A stretch of DNA of 64,000 bases, taken from contig NZ_NESC01000009.1 in the NCBI RefSeq assembly GCF_003063575.1, positions 1-64,000 of the forward strand, given 5' to 3'. This DNA is from Limnohabitans sp. Jir72. GTDB lineage: Bacteria > Pseudomonadota > Gammaproteobacteria > Burkholderiales > Burkholderiaceae_C. Positions 62,732 through 64,000 of the stretch are shown here, piece after piece (position 1 is the first letter of the stretch; the number at the start of each line of letters is the position of its first letter). The notes under the pieces were generated by a model that was not told the DNA's origin, did not search any database, and was given only the letters and a program-made list of their open reading frames with translations. The position numbers and the translations under genes were made by a program.

Positions 62732-63406
62732 TCAGGCTCCCGGCGCGGCGTTGTCGCTGTAGGCTGCCGTCAAGGCCTGCAAGTGCGCCTGCAATTGAGG
62801 GCTGGCCATATAGGGTGTCAGCAAAGCCAGCACATGCTTGGCACCACGGCTCAAGGCCAAACCCGCACTGGCAGGCTCCAGTGCCTGGCGCGGGTTGCGC
62901 ACGTATTCGTAACTGAGCCAGTAAGTGACCATCACCGACATGCTGGCGGACAAAGTTTCCACGCTGTCGGGGTCGATGCGCATCAAGCCCTCGGCTGCCA
63001 AGGATTCGAGCAATTGTCTGAATGCCCGTGTTTTACGCTCCAGCACGGCATGGAAATGGGTCTCCAGGTGGCGGTTGCCCGACAGGAGGTTGTTCAGGTC
63101 GCGGTACAGGAAGCGGTGGTTCCAGACCTGTTCAAACAGCGAGTGCAAGAAGAACCAGGCGTCCTCCACATCGTGCACATCGGCAGCGGCCTCCAGCAGT
63201 TCCAGCATGGCCGTTTCGTAGGCGTCAAACAGGTGGTTGACCAGGGCATCCTTGGACGGGAAGTGGTAGTACAGATTGCCCGGGCTGATGTTCAGCTCGG
63301 ACGAGATCAGCGTGGTGGACACATTGGGCTCGCCAAAGCGGTTGAACAGCTCCAGCGTGACCTCAGCAATGCGCTCGGCGGTGCGGCGAGGGGCTTTCTT
63401 GGCCAT
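62732..63406 (-). CDS. TetR/AcrR family transcriptional regulator
   Basis: A 224-residue protein with N-terminal HTH (RRTAERIAEVTLELFNRFGE, LISSELNISPGNLYYHFPSK) and a helical ligand domain with WFFLHSLFEQVWNHRFLYRD. It lies 23 bp after a phasin gene in the same direction, so it may take part in polyhydroxyalkanoate or fatty-acid regulation. The sequence gives no ligand. There is no obvious palindrome before the phasin gene in the 58 bp available. Confidence 0.92.
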   Translation of the reverse strand: MAKKAPRRTAERIAEVTLELFNRFGEPNVSTTLISSELNISPGNLYYHFPSKDALVNHLFDAYETAMLELLEAAADVHDVEDAWFFLHSLFEQVWNHRFLYRDLNNLLSGNRHLETHFHAVLERKTRAFRQLLESLAAEGLMRIDPDSVETLSASMSVMVTYWLSYEYVRNPRQALEPASAGLALSRGAKHVLALLTPYMASPQLQAHLQALTAAYSDNAAPGA

Positions 63407-63429
63407 GGGGTCTTGTCCGCAGCGAGTGC

Positions 63430-63942
63430 TCAGGCTTTGCGCTGTGTGCGGCTGGCTTTGGATTTTGCCGCAGATTGGACCGTTGATTTGGTGGCAGGTT
63501 TGGCCGTGCTGGCCGTCGTTTTGGGTGCTGCCGTGGCTTGGGCCAATTGGGCTTCCAGCTGGGCCACGCGCTCGGTCAGGGCCTGCAGGTCGTACAGCGT
63601 GGGCATGCCTAGGCGCTGCAGGGCCTTGGCCACGCGGTCTTCAAACAGGTGTTCCAGGCGGTCCACACGCACCGTGGTTTGCTGGCCAAAGTCGCTGGCC
63701 AGGTGGGTCAGGCGCTCGGTGGCTTCGTGCAGGCGTTGCTGGGCTTCGGCCTGGCTTTTGCGCTGGAAGGCCAAGCCATCATTGACCAGTGCTTCGATGG
63801 CCTTGCTGCCTTGCTCTTGCGCTTTGGCCATGGCACCCAGGCCAGCCAGCCAGATTTGGTGGGTGGGGGCGGGCGCAGCGCTGTTGTCAGTGGCCTTGTC
63901 TGCGGCGTTTGCGTTCTTGTCAGAGGCGGGGGATTTGGCCAT
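63430..63942 (-). CDS. Phasin (polyhydroxyalkanoate granule-associated protein)
   Basis: A 170-residue protein. The N-terminal domain IWLAGLGAMAKAQEQGSKAI, FQRKSQAEAQQRLHEATERL, with the HLASDFGQQTTVRVDRLEHL coil, is the PhaI/PhaF-type phasin fold that coats storage granules. The C-terminal tail is Ala/Lys/Thr-rich (TASTAKPATKSTVQSAAKSK) like PhaF's histone-like part, here short. AGGAG lies eight bases before the ATG. No PHA synthase is in the window. Confidence 0.88.
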   Translation of the reverse strand: MAKSPASDKNANAADKATDNSAAPAPTHQIWLAGLGAMAKAQEQGSKAIEALVNDGLAFQRKSQAEAQQRLHEATERLTHLASDFGQQTTVRVDRLEHLFEDRVAKALQRLGMPTLYDLQALTERVAQLEAQLAQATAAPKTTASTAKPATKSTVQSAAKSKASRTQRKA

Positions 63943-64000
63943 GCGGAAACTCCTGATTGGAATGCCAACTTTAACCTGAGCGACAGTGCATTGCTTCTAA

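Overview
The window reads as a chromosomal segment of a betaproteobacterium of the order Burkholderiales, most likely Comamonadaceae (Limnohabitans/Rhodoferax/Acidovorax-like). This rests on gene content and order: an S-adenosylhomocysteine (SAH) riboswitch before ahcY, rplM-rpsI-erpA, anmK-M23 peptidase-tyrS, zwf-hexR divergent from tal-pgi, Coq7, betaproteobacterial porins, Bug-type solute-binding proteins, phasin, and a second IF-1 gene. It is inference; no search was run. Most genes are housekeeping, GC-rich and tightly packed, often with 1-4 bp overlaps.

Layout. 1-4.5 kb is accessory: the 3' end of a VgrG gene, a large cell-wall-degrading type VI effector candidate, an AT-richer exported partner (immunity candidate), and a coiled-coil membrane protein. 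4.6-11.3 kb: prfC, SAH riboswitch-ahcY, tlyA, metF, an RlpA-like gene, ompW. 11.3-15.4 kb: paaABCDE, phenylacetyl-CoA epoxidase, behind a 28-bp perfect palindromic operator. 15.4-25 kb: rlmJ, rplM-rpsI, erpA, anmK, an M23 peptidase, tyrS, a CDF transporter, dtd, dbpA. 25-29 kb: ybeY-phoH, then ruvA-mazE-mazF-ruvB, a toxin-antitoxin pair inside the ruvAB operon. 29-43.8 kb: a histidine phosphatase, lipoproteins, ttcA, two folB paralogues, a folM-like reductase, midA, infA, trxC, cca, gst, slt, fau, a TetR regulator and an MBL-fold protein. 44-47 kb: glmU, a CsoR-family regulator with a rhodanese, coq7. 47-53.2 kb is a second variable region: two porins, two Bug proteins, and a tyrosine recombinase with a Phd-antitoxin-like N-terminus. 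53.2-58.6 kb: hexR, zwf, tal, pgi. 58.7-64 kb: an M20 peptidase, an M23 peptidase-bactofilin pair, coaX, a TetR regulator and a phasin.

How the genes work together. ahcY and metF serve the methionine/SAM cycle. The paa genes open the ring of phenylacetyl-CoA. zwf, hexR, tal and pgi handle hexose phosphates and pentose-phosphate flow. Cell-wall enzymes are numerous (three M23 proteins, Slt, RlpA-like, AnmK, GlmU, bactofilin). tyrS and dtd lie close together and both concern tyrosyl-tRNA quality. ruvAB serves recombination.

Non-coding structure is abundant. A REP-like palindrome family fills many intergenic gaps and forms a five-copy, 81-bp tandem array before pgi. Two other dispersed repeats occur, one of them inside the paaD reading frame. 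The most unusual items are (i) the Phd-like/tyrosine-recombinase fusion with its own palindrome beside a porin that has lost its normal start, (ii) two hairpins after dbpA with different stems but the same 29-nt loop in opposite orientation, (iii) mazEF inside ruvAB, and (iv) an inverted pair of matching porin terminators around a Bug gene.
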